DNA of 64,000 bases, from assembly GCA_030549495.1 (NCBI GenBank), contig JAUIRK010000221.1, positions 141,419 through 205,418 of the forward strand, written 5' to 3'. Both the position numbers and the translations under genes were made by a program. Position 1 is the first letter of the stretch. Each line of letters begins with the position of its first letter. This DNA is from Nectonema munidae. Lineage: Eukaryota > Nematomorpha > Nectonematoida > Nectonematidae. Below the pieces are notes generated by a model. The model was not told the origin of the DNA. It searched no databases and saw nothing but the letters and a program-made list of their open reading frames with translations. Below are positions 1 through 8,482 of this stretch, piece after piece.

Positions 1-970
1 TTCATTTCTGGACTCATTTTTTACGTTTAGGATGTGAAAATACCTATAAGTGTTAATCAAATTTGCGGTTTACTTCTAAAAATTGTCTCAAAAAATATTC
101 TCTTGAAATATGTTTTTATACCAAATCAATCATGCTGTTTCCATTTCTGAACTCATTTTTTACATTTAGGATGTGAAAACACCTATAAGTGTTAATGAAA
201 TTTGCGGTTTACTTCTAAAAATTCTCTCCAAAAACATTCATTCAAATTTTACAATTAAATATGTTTTTATACCAAATCAACGATGCTAGTTTCATTTATG
301 GACTCAATTTTTGCAGTTTGAATTTGAAAATACCTATAAGTATCAATCAAATTTGCGTTTAGTTCTATAATTAGTTTTCAAAAATATTGATTCAAATTTT
401 ACGTGAAATATATGTTTTTATAGCAAATAGATCATGATGATTTCATTTCTGAACACAGTTTTTGCATTTAGAGGTTTTACTGTTAGTGTCAATCAAATTT
501 GCGGTTTATGTCGTAAAACTATATCCCAAAATATTCTCTCTAATTTTACATGAAATATATATTTTTATACCAATTCGACCATGATAATTTTTATTTCTGA
601 AATCATTTTTTGCATTTAGAGGTCTTAAATGTCTGAAAATATCAATCATATCTTCGATTTACGTCTAATGTCTACAGAAATATTTTTGAAATTTAAATAA
701 AATATCTGTTTTAATGCCAAATGGAAGATGCTGGTTTCATTTTTGGACTCAGTTTTGGCATTTATGGTTTTAAAATATCTGAAAGCTTCAATCAAATTTG
801 CGATTTAACTCATTTACTTCTAGATACTGTCTTCAAAAATATTTTCAAAATAATAAAATATCTGTTTTATACCAAATCGACTATGCTTATTTTATTTCTG
901 TACTGGATTTTGGATAATACCGTTAAAAAATATCTCGAAGTGGCAATTGAATTAGTAATGCATGCCTGAA
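1..970 (+). repeat. Satellite array 1, ~147-bp units (copy A)
   Basis: The landmark ATTTGCG recurs at about 61, 200, 351, 497, 650 (degenerate) and 796, giving spacings of 139-153 bp with a mean near 147. Each unit also carries an ACCAAATC-like motif, a TTTCATTTCTGAACTC-like motif and a T-rich stretch. Units are visibly diverged from one another, so the array is old. Short open frames here, such as 721-969, are repeat sequence and not genes. The same array occurs at 36780-37980 and, inverted, at 57065-57960. Confidence 0.85.
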
Positions 971-2180
971 AATCAGTTCTGTAAAAAAATTTCGAAAAAT
1001 GGCTGCATATTAGATATATAGTGAAAATATACTTTTTTTTTTGTTTATTTTGGCTTATAATACTTTCTACAATCATCTTGAGTAACAAAACGTATTATAA
1101 AATCTTTTGAAAATTTGTATGAGAGAAGGAACGAAGTTGAAAACTAATTGAAAAGAGAACATGTGATCAAAAAAAATATGTATCTTGACTAAATGGAACA
1201 TCTACCATGTTCTAATGAACTAGGAAGTGGTTTAATTATATAATAGATGCTCCAAAAAGATTTTTTCATTTGTAAAAGAAGTTCCTATTTTACAAATGAA
1301 AAATCATATAGGATTACAATTAAAATTTAGCTAAGATGGGTAAGAAATCTGAAAATTTAGAATAGGTCAGATTTATCAAAAATGGCACAGATGCCAATAT
1401 GTGAGAATTTAGTCACTATCAAGATATTTTTAATTTAAATTGAATTTTTCCATCTTTTGCGTCAAGGAAATAATTTTTTAGATGAAGAACGTGGACAACT
1501 TTTTGTAATTGAACAATGACATCACGAATGATTCATCAGAAAAAAACCTTTGAAATGAGATTGGTTGACAAATATTCAGGCCTGCTAATAAAATATACGA
1601 TACTGATAAAAAAGTCTAAGATCATCAAGAAGATTCTTTAATCAGAATGCTTTGAGAGAGGAAAATAGTAATTTTATCATTATAAAAAAATTTTCGAACA
1701 CACATTGAAGAATATAAATTTCTAATGAAAAAAGAGCTACCAAGAAAGGATCATCATGGAATGAATAGCAAAATTACATACTGTAAATTATAATATGACG
1801 TAGAGACTACAAGTCGATAACGAATTTGTAGCCAAAAAGATGGAGGTCCTATCGAGTTACATATGTTACTGTAGAATGAAATATTTTGAGTGAATTATCG
1901 ATTTTTTTGACAGGTTTTATTAATTTCATAAAAAATGACATCACCATTAAATTCTACATACTTGAAATGTATAAAAAACTTTTTATAAGAATAAAAATTT
2001 TAATTTTGACATGGGCTGTCATATATAAATTATTTTGTCAGGTTTGACTAATTTTTTATAAAAAAAAAGGAATATAAAATCACTTTTTTGACAGGTTTGA
2101 ATACTGAATTCAGCATGCTTGAAAATGGATGCGTAAAAAACAATATATAATTATTTATATTAAAGGCTTCTTTTTGAGAT
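971..2180 (+). repeat. Non-repetitive middle segment of copy A
   Basis: This AT-rich segment matches 37982-39110 with scattered indels. For example, about 70 bp near 1590-1660 is missing from the other copy. It has no convincing open frame. From about 1900 it grades into degenerate units of the second array, marked by TTTGACAGGTTT-like motifs. Confidence 0.6.
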
Positions 2181-2985
2181 GAGCTGTCACATTTAGATCA
2201 ATTTTTATATTATTACTTATATAAAAGGTTTCTTTTTTGAGATGAGCTGTCATATGTAAATCACTTTTTTGACAGGTTTGAATGATTTTTATAAAAAAAA
2301 AATGAATATCACCACTGAATTCAGCATGCTTGAAAATGGATGTGTAAAAAACATTATATAATTATTTAGATTAAAAGCTTCTTTTTGAGATGAGCTGTCA
2401 CATTTAGATCAATTTTTTGACAGGTTTGATTGATTTTCATAAAAAATGAATATCACCACTGAATTCAGCATAGTTGAAAATGGGTATACATGTGTAAAAA
2501 ACTTTATATAATTATTTAGATAAAAAGTTTCTTTTTGAGATGAACTGTCACATTTAGATCAATTTTTAGACAGGTTTGATTGATTGATTTTCATAAAAAA
2601 AATGAATATCACCACTGAATTCAGCATAGTTGAAAATGGGTATACATGTGTAAAAAACATTATATAATTATTTAGATTAAAAGCTTCTTTTTGAGATGAG
2701 CTGTCACATTTAGATCAATTTTTTGACAGGTTTGATTGATTTTCATAAAAAATGAATATCACCACTGAATTCAGCATAGTTGAAAATGGGTATACATGTG
2801 TAAAAAACTTTATATAATTATTTAGATAAAAAGTTTCTTTTTGAGATGAACTGTCACATTTAGATCAATTTTTAGACAGGTTTGATTGATTGATTTTCAT
2901 AAAAAAATGAATATCACCACTGAATTCAGCATAGTTGAAAATAGGGTATACATGTGTAAAAAACTTTATATAATTATTTAACTAG
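2181..2985 (+). repeat. Satellite array 2, ~150-bp units with a dimeric higher-order repeat
   Basis: The landmark GAGCTGTCA or GAACTGTCA recurs at 2392, 2542, 2698 and 2848, after an irregular start at 2181 and 2244. Two unit types alternate: one has GAGCTGTCA with TTTTTTGACAGG, the other GAACTGTCA with TTTTTAGACAGG. This makes a dimer of about 306 bp, present twice (2392-2697 and 2698-2985) and nearly identical. The dimer must have duplicated much more recently than the single units diverged. Copy B (39000-39850) carries the same family. Confidence 0.8.
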
Positions 2986-3258
2986 TTCTCTTGTATTTTG
3001 ATCATCATCACTAAGCGTACACTGTATGAAAGACCGGTTTCGGCTATTGAAGCCTCATCAATTCCACCTCATCAGTTCCACCTTGGTGTTCAAACTATGA
3101 GGTTTGAACTGACGTCCAGAGGCTGTGCGTGAGCATCAACCAACTAGCCGTCAACACTTAGCTTTGATGATCATTATCTACTCATGTATTGAATGTACCG
3201 TTACGGTCTCAAATCAATATAGTAGTAGTAGGCACATATTAGTATCTCTACTAATAGG
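2986..3258 (-). repeat. Dispersed-repeat fragment with a hammerhead-like core
   Basis: This sequence interrupts the match between copies A and B. It contains ACCGGTTTCGGCTATTGAAG on the plus strand, whose complement has hammerhead order (see the ncRNA entry). Motifs of this kind occur in Penelope-like retroelements and related retrozymes. No reverse transcriptase is visible here, so the family assignment is an inference. The open frame 3125-3310 has no recognisable domain. Confidence 0.4.
3028..3065 (-). ncRNA. Hammerhead-ribozyme-like motif
   Basis: Read on the minus strand: stem I strand GGAA (3065-3062); core UUGAUGA (3061-3055, canonical CUGAUGA); stem II GGCU/AGCC (3054-3051 with 3045-3042) with a 5-nt loop; GAAA (3041-3038); a two-base-pair helix III (AC with GU); cleavage-site C at 3032; then UUUC closing stem I. 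All parts are in order, with one core deviation (C3 to U). A canonical CUGAUGAG lies just upstream at about 3075-3068, as if the 5' part were duplicated. The very short helix III is typical of hammerheads in Penelope-like elements. Activity is not shown; the core change would be expected to impair it. Confidence 0.5.
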
Positions 3259-3424
3259 GTTAAGCCTGTGCATACACAATAAATACTACTACAAAAAAAT
3301 CCAAGAATAAAAAGGCATTTGCCCCCTCTTCCAGTAAATTCAAACATGAGACACTCATTATAAGTATACTTGTTTTACAATTATCAAAGTATGCTATACT
3401 TTCTTGCATCTTGTGGGTCTAAGC

Positions 3425-4357
3425 CAGTGTTTCCCAAAGTGGGCGGGGGCATTATCAAGACACAAGGGGCGTCAAATGTTTTGCTCGAGATAGCGGGCGT
3501 TAGAGTCGCGCAAAGGGACGCTGTAGAATTTTCCATATAATTATTTTTAAGCTCACGAGATCATTGAAACTCGTGATAGCTCGGAATAATACCTTCAACA
3601 TGTGTAAATGGAGGAGCTTTCACAAAAGCTTATGCATGATGTGTACTTCTCTCCACATGTTTCTGATATTTTTATTCGCCTCACGTGCACATAGCTTGCA
3701 CATTATTCACAGATACAGACGTCGAGGCAAATTACTCATGAACTGTATTACTCTTTTAAAAGTTGAAACAAAGTATTTTCTGTGTGATTGATGTTAAAAA
3801 GCATGATTCAAATCAATTAAAGAGCAACCGCGTTTGAGCTCTATTTAATAACCGAAATCGAATTTCATCGTTTATCACAAAAGCGTGATGATGGGCTTGT
3901 TTGTACATACAATATTTCAAAATTGATTGCTAAATCAGCGAAGCCTCACACATTTGGAGAACAACTTATTTTACCAACTATAGAAGAAGTTCTCAGTACT
4001 GTAGTGCATCATCCTTTTCCCAAAACTATTTTGAATTCAATTCCACTTAGTAATAATTCAGTACAAAGAAGAATTGATGAGATGGCGTGCAATATTGAAG
4101 AAACTTTATATGAGACGCTCAAAAGTCAACAATTGAGTTTGCAGTTGGACGAATCTACTCTTTCAGGTAATCAAGCATTGTTTTTGGCGTATGTCCGTTT
4201 CATTAAAGATGGAAAAGTTTCACAAGAATTTATCTTTTTTCAAAGAGAAGGAAATTCCTTTGAATAATATCGTTGCTTGTTCAACTGATGGAGTTCCAGC
4301 CTTAATGGGAAGACAAAGGAAATTAAAATTTAACTCTAAATGCAAATTAGAGAGAAG
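3425..4357 (+). mobile_element. hAT element 1, 5' part only
   Basis: It begins with CAGTGTTTCCCAAAGTGGGC, a typical hAT terminal repeat, and carries a transposase fragment at 3923-4345 on the same strand. It breaks off where another element starts (CAGTGGCG at 4358). No matching 3' end (GGGAAACACTG) was found downstream, so the 3' half seems lost. Confidence 0.7.
3923..4345 (+). pseudogene. hAT transposase fragment (SCAND3/ZBED5-like)
   Basis: Frame 3923-4267 encodes KSAKPHTFGEQLILPTIEEV followed by a stretch around LQLDESTLSGNQALFLAYVR. This is the segment of SCAND3/ZBED5-like hAT transposases that contains the first catalytic Asp (here in LDEST). After a frame change the next recognisable piece is NNIVACSTDGVPALMGR (about 4262-4313), the conserved STDGAPSMxG-type motif with the second acidic residue. 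The BED finger, the large helical insertion and the C-terminal dimerisation domain are absent. The fragment is inactive. Confidence 0.75.
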
Positions 4358-5511
4358 CAGTGGCGTAGCCAGAAAAAAGTTGATAGGGGGGGGGGGACAC
4401 AAAACTTAAAAAACTTGAGCAACATTATTTATACTTTCCAGATCCTTTCATTGGAGAAATTTTCGAAAATCAAAGTGATGGAGGGGGACAGCCCCCACCC
4501 CAGAGTATGGGGAGAGGAACGAGATAGAAAAAGAGAAGAGAGGTTGGGTGATTGATTGAGTTTTAACAGAGAAAGCGGAAGAGAAAAACAGAAAGAGAAT
4601 CACTGTGACAGAAGAAGATGAGTGGATCAACTTGTGTTTGCTCAAAAATACTACAAGAAGGACACTACTTACTCTATGCATATTGAAACAATGGAATATT
4701 ATTATTATATAGCTATCACATCGTTTGTAAAATATTTTTGATAGGAATTTGAGAGCAGCTGGCATGATGTTTGACTCGAGTCTGCATTATCTCTTTTATT
4801 CTCGTATCTTACATTATCATGTATTCGAATGATCATTACATCCTATATGTTTCATAGGTCGACAGACATTTCGCCCCATGGACAAATTGTCTCATAGGCT
4901 ATTTGTTTCATCCATCTTTGTTTATTATATGTGCAAAATTATTAAAAAATTTTATACTCTTGTTTATTTTATCTCTATTAAACCGTTTTATGAAAAAGCG
5001 TAAAAAGAGTAAAAATTGAAAAAACGGTTTTATTAAAACAATAGTGCTAATTGATCTGTATAAATAGAGTAAATTATCTATGGCAAGAATTGTATTATAA
5101 AAATAGAGCAAATTTTTAATGGAAAGAATTGTCTTATGAAAATAAAAGGACTAGAGGTTTTATAAAAATAATAGAACGCATTCTCTTGTAAAAATAATGG
5201 GGCAAATTGAGCATGAGGCAAATCGTCTTATGAAAATTATGAGGCGAATTATTTTATGAAAATAATGGGGCAAATTGTTTTATGAAAATAGTGAGGCGAA
5301 TTGTCCATGAGACAAAATGTCTTATGAAAATAATGGGGCGAATTGTCCATGAGACAAAATGTCTTATGAAAATAATGGGGCGAACTGTCTTATAATAATG
5401 GGGCGAAATGTCCGAGAACCGTTTCATAAACAAGCAACAACTCTTACTTATAGAAAATTATTGGGGGGGGGGGCGAAGGTCATTTTCACCCCCACCGCAT
5501 GTGCGCCCCTG
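4358..5511. mobile_element. hAT-type MITE with CAGTGGCG/CGCCCCTG ends
   Basis: The left end reads CAGTGGCGTAGCCAG and is followed by a run of G. The right end is ...GTGCGCCCCTG, preceded by a C-rich stretch. These form an imperfect inverted pair, CAGtGGCG and CAGgGGCG. Without the foldback insertion at 4857-5420 it would be under 600 bp. No clean 8-bp target duplication was found, so the exact ends are uncertain. Similar ends (GCGCCCCTG) recur near 42775. Confidence 0.5.
4857..5420. mobile_element. Foldback element FB-1 with 8-bp target duplication
   Basis: The left end GGTCGACAGACATTTCGCCC and the complement of the right end GGTTCTCGGACATTTCGCCC are inverted repeats. The flanks GTTTCATA at 4849-4856 and 5421-5428 are a perfect 8-bp target duplication. 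The interior, especially the right half, is a set of short tandem repeats of the type CTTATGAAAATAATGGGGCG with GGGGCGAATTGTCCATGAGA. There is no coding capacity. It is nested inside the MITE at 4358-5511 and is related to the elements at 18264 and 53710. Confidence 0.75.
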
Positions 5512-6368
5512 TTTTTAGGTCGAAATTAACATTTTAAAGCTGTTTTTGATTTTTCATGAATAAACCTAAGAAAATGCATAATAAACAAATTTCTATATAA
5601 AATGTGAAAAATGAATACATTGATGGAAAATCTTTAGAGTAAATGGGATTGAAAAAATTCCTCCCCACAATAATTTCAACAAGGTTCGCCTCTTGTTTGA
5701 AGGTAATATTTAAAAGGAAACTTATTTTATTCATTCAGAACAGTGGTTCATTTTTGACACATCGACGCTTTTCGAAATAATACTTTTTTCTTACCTCTTC
5801 CGATTTGTCTGGCGATAAATAAGGAAAATTGTTTTTTATTTCTGATAATAATAGGCAAATTTATGTATTAAATATTGTTATAATTATATGCTATAAATAA
5901 AATGAAATTTACAGAATAATTTTTGAATGGATGAAATTTTCATCTATCGACTTTGCCATTGTTTTTGTATATTAATTTAGGCCTATTGATGATTATATTA
6001 TTTTTACTTATTGAATAATAATTATTTTTTTGTGAAGAGGGGGATAATGTATTTTTATTCTCGAAAAGGAAGGTTATAAAAAATCGATGAAATTTTTTTC
6101 ATTTATTTAAATATAAATTAATTTTTCAAAGTTTTCATAAAAACGTCATTTACTGCACAAGATACTAAGTCGGATTTTAAGATTTTTTTCTAAATTTTTT
6201 CTTTTGGAACAGCGCCTTTTTTATTCAGCCTAATTATTTTATTTTTAGAAATAATTTCCATTTGAATTTTTCTGCTTATTCGTTAGAGTAAAATACATTG
6301 CTTATAAAAGGATTACATTCTTTTTCATCTTAATCATCATAGTAAGATAAAAAGTGTAAAAACCAAAA
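5512..6368. other. Upstream region of COG6, no gene seen
   Basis: AT-rich sequence with no recognisable coding domain on either strand. The minus-strand frame 5534-5734 has no family resemblance. The COG6 promoter and 5' UTR must lie here, but I can point to no specific core element. Confidence 0.5.
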
Positions 6369-8177
6369 ATGGAAAACTCACTAATTTCGAATAAAATAAA
6401 GAAGATTACTTCTTTGGACAAATACTGTGATAAAGAGTTTCTATCAGCGTTTGAAGTTTTTTCAGAGATTTTTGATGAAAGCACTGTTCATGAAAGAAGA
6501 AACGTTAGTAGCTTGATAAAGGAAGAAGAGTTGAAAAAATATTGCCTTCTTTTCAAATCCATCGCGCCGATTAAGGAAAAAGTAAACGATATGAATGCCC
6601 AAATTGAAACGACTTTTAAGCTGCACGAAGGTATTAAAGAAAAGCTTGAGACATACGAAGTGGACAGTGCTGCTTTTTTGAAAAAAATAAAAAGTCTACA
6701 ACAAAAACGCGAGGAGCATATACAACACAAACAACGGTTAGTGGAGTTGCAAGAAAATTACATTTTCAGTGATAAAGAAGTAGTTAGCATAACGAATAAA
6801 GAAGTCAATAGAGAATTTGTAGATGTGATGGAGAAAGGATTTTTAATTCTGCAAAATTTGTCAGAATGTAATGATGGTGACGATTACAAGCAGCTAAAAA
6901 CTAAAATCAAAGAAGAAACATTGGAGCATTTGAGCAAAGGATACACAATAGCATTAAATTGGATTGAAAAGGAATGCAACGCAATGTGCAAAGACAACGC
7001 CAAACTTAACGAAAATTTTTGCGCGGTCATATCTTTATTCGTATGTAATCCAAATCTCAATGAGTGTGATCACTTCAAAAAAGCTCAACAGATCTACGTG
7101 GATTCAAGAAAGGTGTATACAAGTAAGGCGTTTATCCACGCGCTGACTATTGGTGAAAGCTTTGCTATTGAGTTACACGCACACGATCCGCTTCGATATG
7201 TAGGAGACATGCTTGCTTGGCTGCATCAAAGTATCGTCAGTGAAAGCGATATGTTTTTCCTTCTTTTCCAAAGCAGTCAAGAAAAAAAGATTAAAAGCAT
7301 CTTGAGTGACGATTCCAAAAAAACTGTTCTTTCTAGTGTATTTGATTGTGTTTGTCACTTACTCTGCGTTCGGGTTGAACAAGTGATCGCAAATTCTATG
7401 CCGTGTATTGATGCTTATCAACTGCTTGCCTCACTCAAATTTTATCTCCGTCTTTTTCTAAATTTACTCCAACCTAACGCTCCTTTGATAACTGCCATGA
7501 ACTCACTGATAAGCCTTTGTTCACAATTATTTCAAAAACTCATAAATGAATCAGTTGGAAGCCTTTTTTGCAAGTACGAGAGCGAAAATACTTTGGATAG
7601 GTTTCTGCCAACAAAAAACATGAGAGATCATTTAAACTTACTAAAAAATATTCTCCTAACCGATAACCTGGTTTTGCAACAAAAACAAAGCAATTTTGAC
7701 AACGACGAAGTTAAGCAAATCACTTCAAAATTCTTAAAACCTCTAACAAATGCCATCGATAGCTTTCGGTCAGAGAAAGAAGAAGACGTTTTTTTAATTT
7801 TTTCAACCAACTCTCTTTTACTTGCTACCCAGACTCTTTCCCCTTTTCATGACGTAACCGAAGAATATAAAATGCTAAATGAGCAAATTAGCCTAATATT
7901 AAATGAATTAGTATGCAACGAAGTTAAAAAAATTACAAATGCCTTCAATATATCAGAAAAGTCTTGTGGATCAATCGATGAATTTCTCTTAGATCCAATC
8001 AAAGCCTTGAATCCTGAGTTGGCAAACTTATCAGAGCTTAGAATTCAAAGAAGAATAAGGGATGATATATACACAAGAATAGTGCAGATATATCAGTGCT
8101 TTTATGAACATCTTAGTGAAGAGAATTTCATCTTGCACAAAAGCCCTCAACAAGTTAAAGCACTGCTACCGAATTGA
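6369..8177 (+). CDS. COG6: Conserved oligomeric Golgi complex subunit 6
   Basis: A 602-residue protein read as a single exon. COG6 is one of eight subunits of the COG tether, in lobe B with COG5, COG7 and COG8. The complex acts on the cytosolic face of Golgi membranes to capture vesicles that return glycosylation enzymes. Recognisable parts are an N-terminal helical, coiled-coil-prone region (about residues 60-125, rich in K, E and Q), the family signature HDPLRYVGDMLAWLH at 272-286, a long alpha-helical body, and the conserved C-terminus ILHKSPQQVKALL (about 588-600). The length is close to that of animal COG6 (about 650), so it looks complete. The ATG at 6369 is in an A-rich context and the N-terminus aligns with a shortened version of the family N-terminus. 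The absence of introns contrasts with the neighbouring GPD gene and could reflect an old retrocopy replacement. A poly(A) signal candidate, AATAAA, lies at 8215. Confidence 0.93.
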   Translation: MENSLISNKIKKITSLDKYCDKEFLSAFEVFSEIFDESTVHERRNVSSLIKEEELKKYCLLFKSIAPIKEKVNDMNAQIETTFKLHEGIKEKLETYEVDSAAFLKKIKSLQQKREEHIQHKQRLVELQENYIFSDKEVVSITNKEVNREFVDVMEKGFLILQNLSECNDGDDYKQLKTKIKEETLEHLSKGYTIALNWIEKECNAMCKDNAKLNENFCAVISLFVCNPNLNECDHFKKAQQIYVDSRKVYTSKAFIHALTIGESFAIELHAHDPLRYVGDMLAWLHQSIVSESDMFFLLFQSSQEKKIKSILSDDSKKTVLSSVFDCVCHLLCVRVEQVIANSMPCIDAYQLLASLKFYLRLFLNLLQPNAPLITAMNSLISLCSQLFQKLINESVGSLFCKYESENTLDRFLPTKNMRDHLNLLKNILLTDNLVLQQKQSNFDNDEVKQITSKFLKPLTNAIDSFRSEKEEDVFLIFSTNSLLLATQTLSPFHDVTEEYKMLNEQISLILNELVCNEVKKITNAFNISEKSCGSIDEFLLDPIKALNPELANLSELRIQRRIRDDIYTRIVQIYQCFYEHLSEENFILHKSPQQVKALLPN

Positions 8178-8482
8178 AAAGTTTGGGGAAATAATAGAGA
8201 AAGGTCAAGGACACAATAAAAAGAAGAAAAATTTTATTTTAAAACATAACAGTTTAACAAAAATTGATTCATATTTATATGTGTGGTAACAAAGACACTA
8301 TATGATATTTTTAAATTGTAATAAATTAGCATTTTTCAGATGTTTGATTAAATGTTCCTTCATTGCAATATTATATTGTAATATAATTGTAATGATCAAG
8401 TTCAATAAAAATCAACCACTCTTATAAAATGAAATAATACATTTTAAAAAAACTTTAACAAAAAAAGTATTCAGCATTAGAG
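8178..8482. terminator. Shared 3' region of convergent COG6 and GPD genes
   Basis: There are 305 bp between the COG6 stop and the GPD stop. AATAAA on the plus strand at 8215-8220 and again at 8404-8409 could serve COG6. TTTATT at 8233-8238 is AATAAA on the minus strand and could serve GPD. If the distal signals are used, the two mRNAs overlap at their 3' ends. These are candidates from sequence alone. Confidence 0.5.

Larger units (their letters stand above)
1..3259 (+). mobile_element. Satellite-bearing piggyBac-like non-autonomous element, copy A (left end outside window)
   Basis: Copy A collinearly matches 36780-39860 (copy B): an array of ~147-bp units, a non-repetitive middle of about 1.2 kb, then an array of ~150-bp units. 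The right end reads ACTAATAGGG followed by TTAA (3260-3263). Copy B ends in the same motif, and CCC...GGG ends at TTAA are the piggyBac hallmark. No transposase is encoded, so mobility would depend on another element. The last 270 bp (2986-3258) differ from copy B and look like a separate repeat. The left terminus is outside the window. Confidence 0.6.

Noticed and set aside
721-969. 82-codon open frame
   Set aside because: It is a unit of satellite array 1. The equivalent frame in copy B (37746-37982) differs in ways that do not preserve the protein.
5534-5734. 66-codon minus-strand frame upstream of COG6
   Set aside because: Composition is typical of AT-rich non-coding DNA with no recognisable motif.
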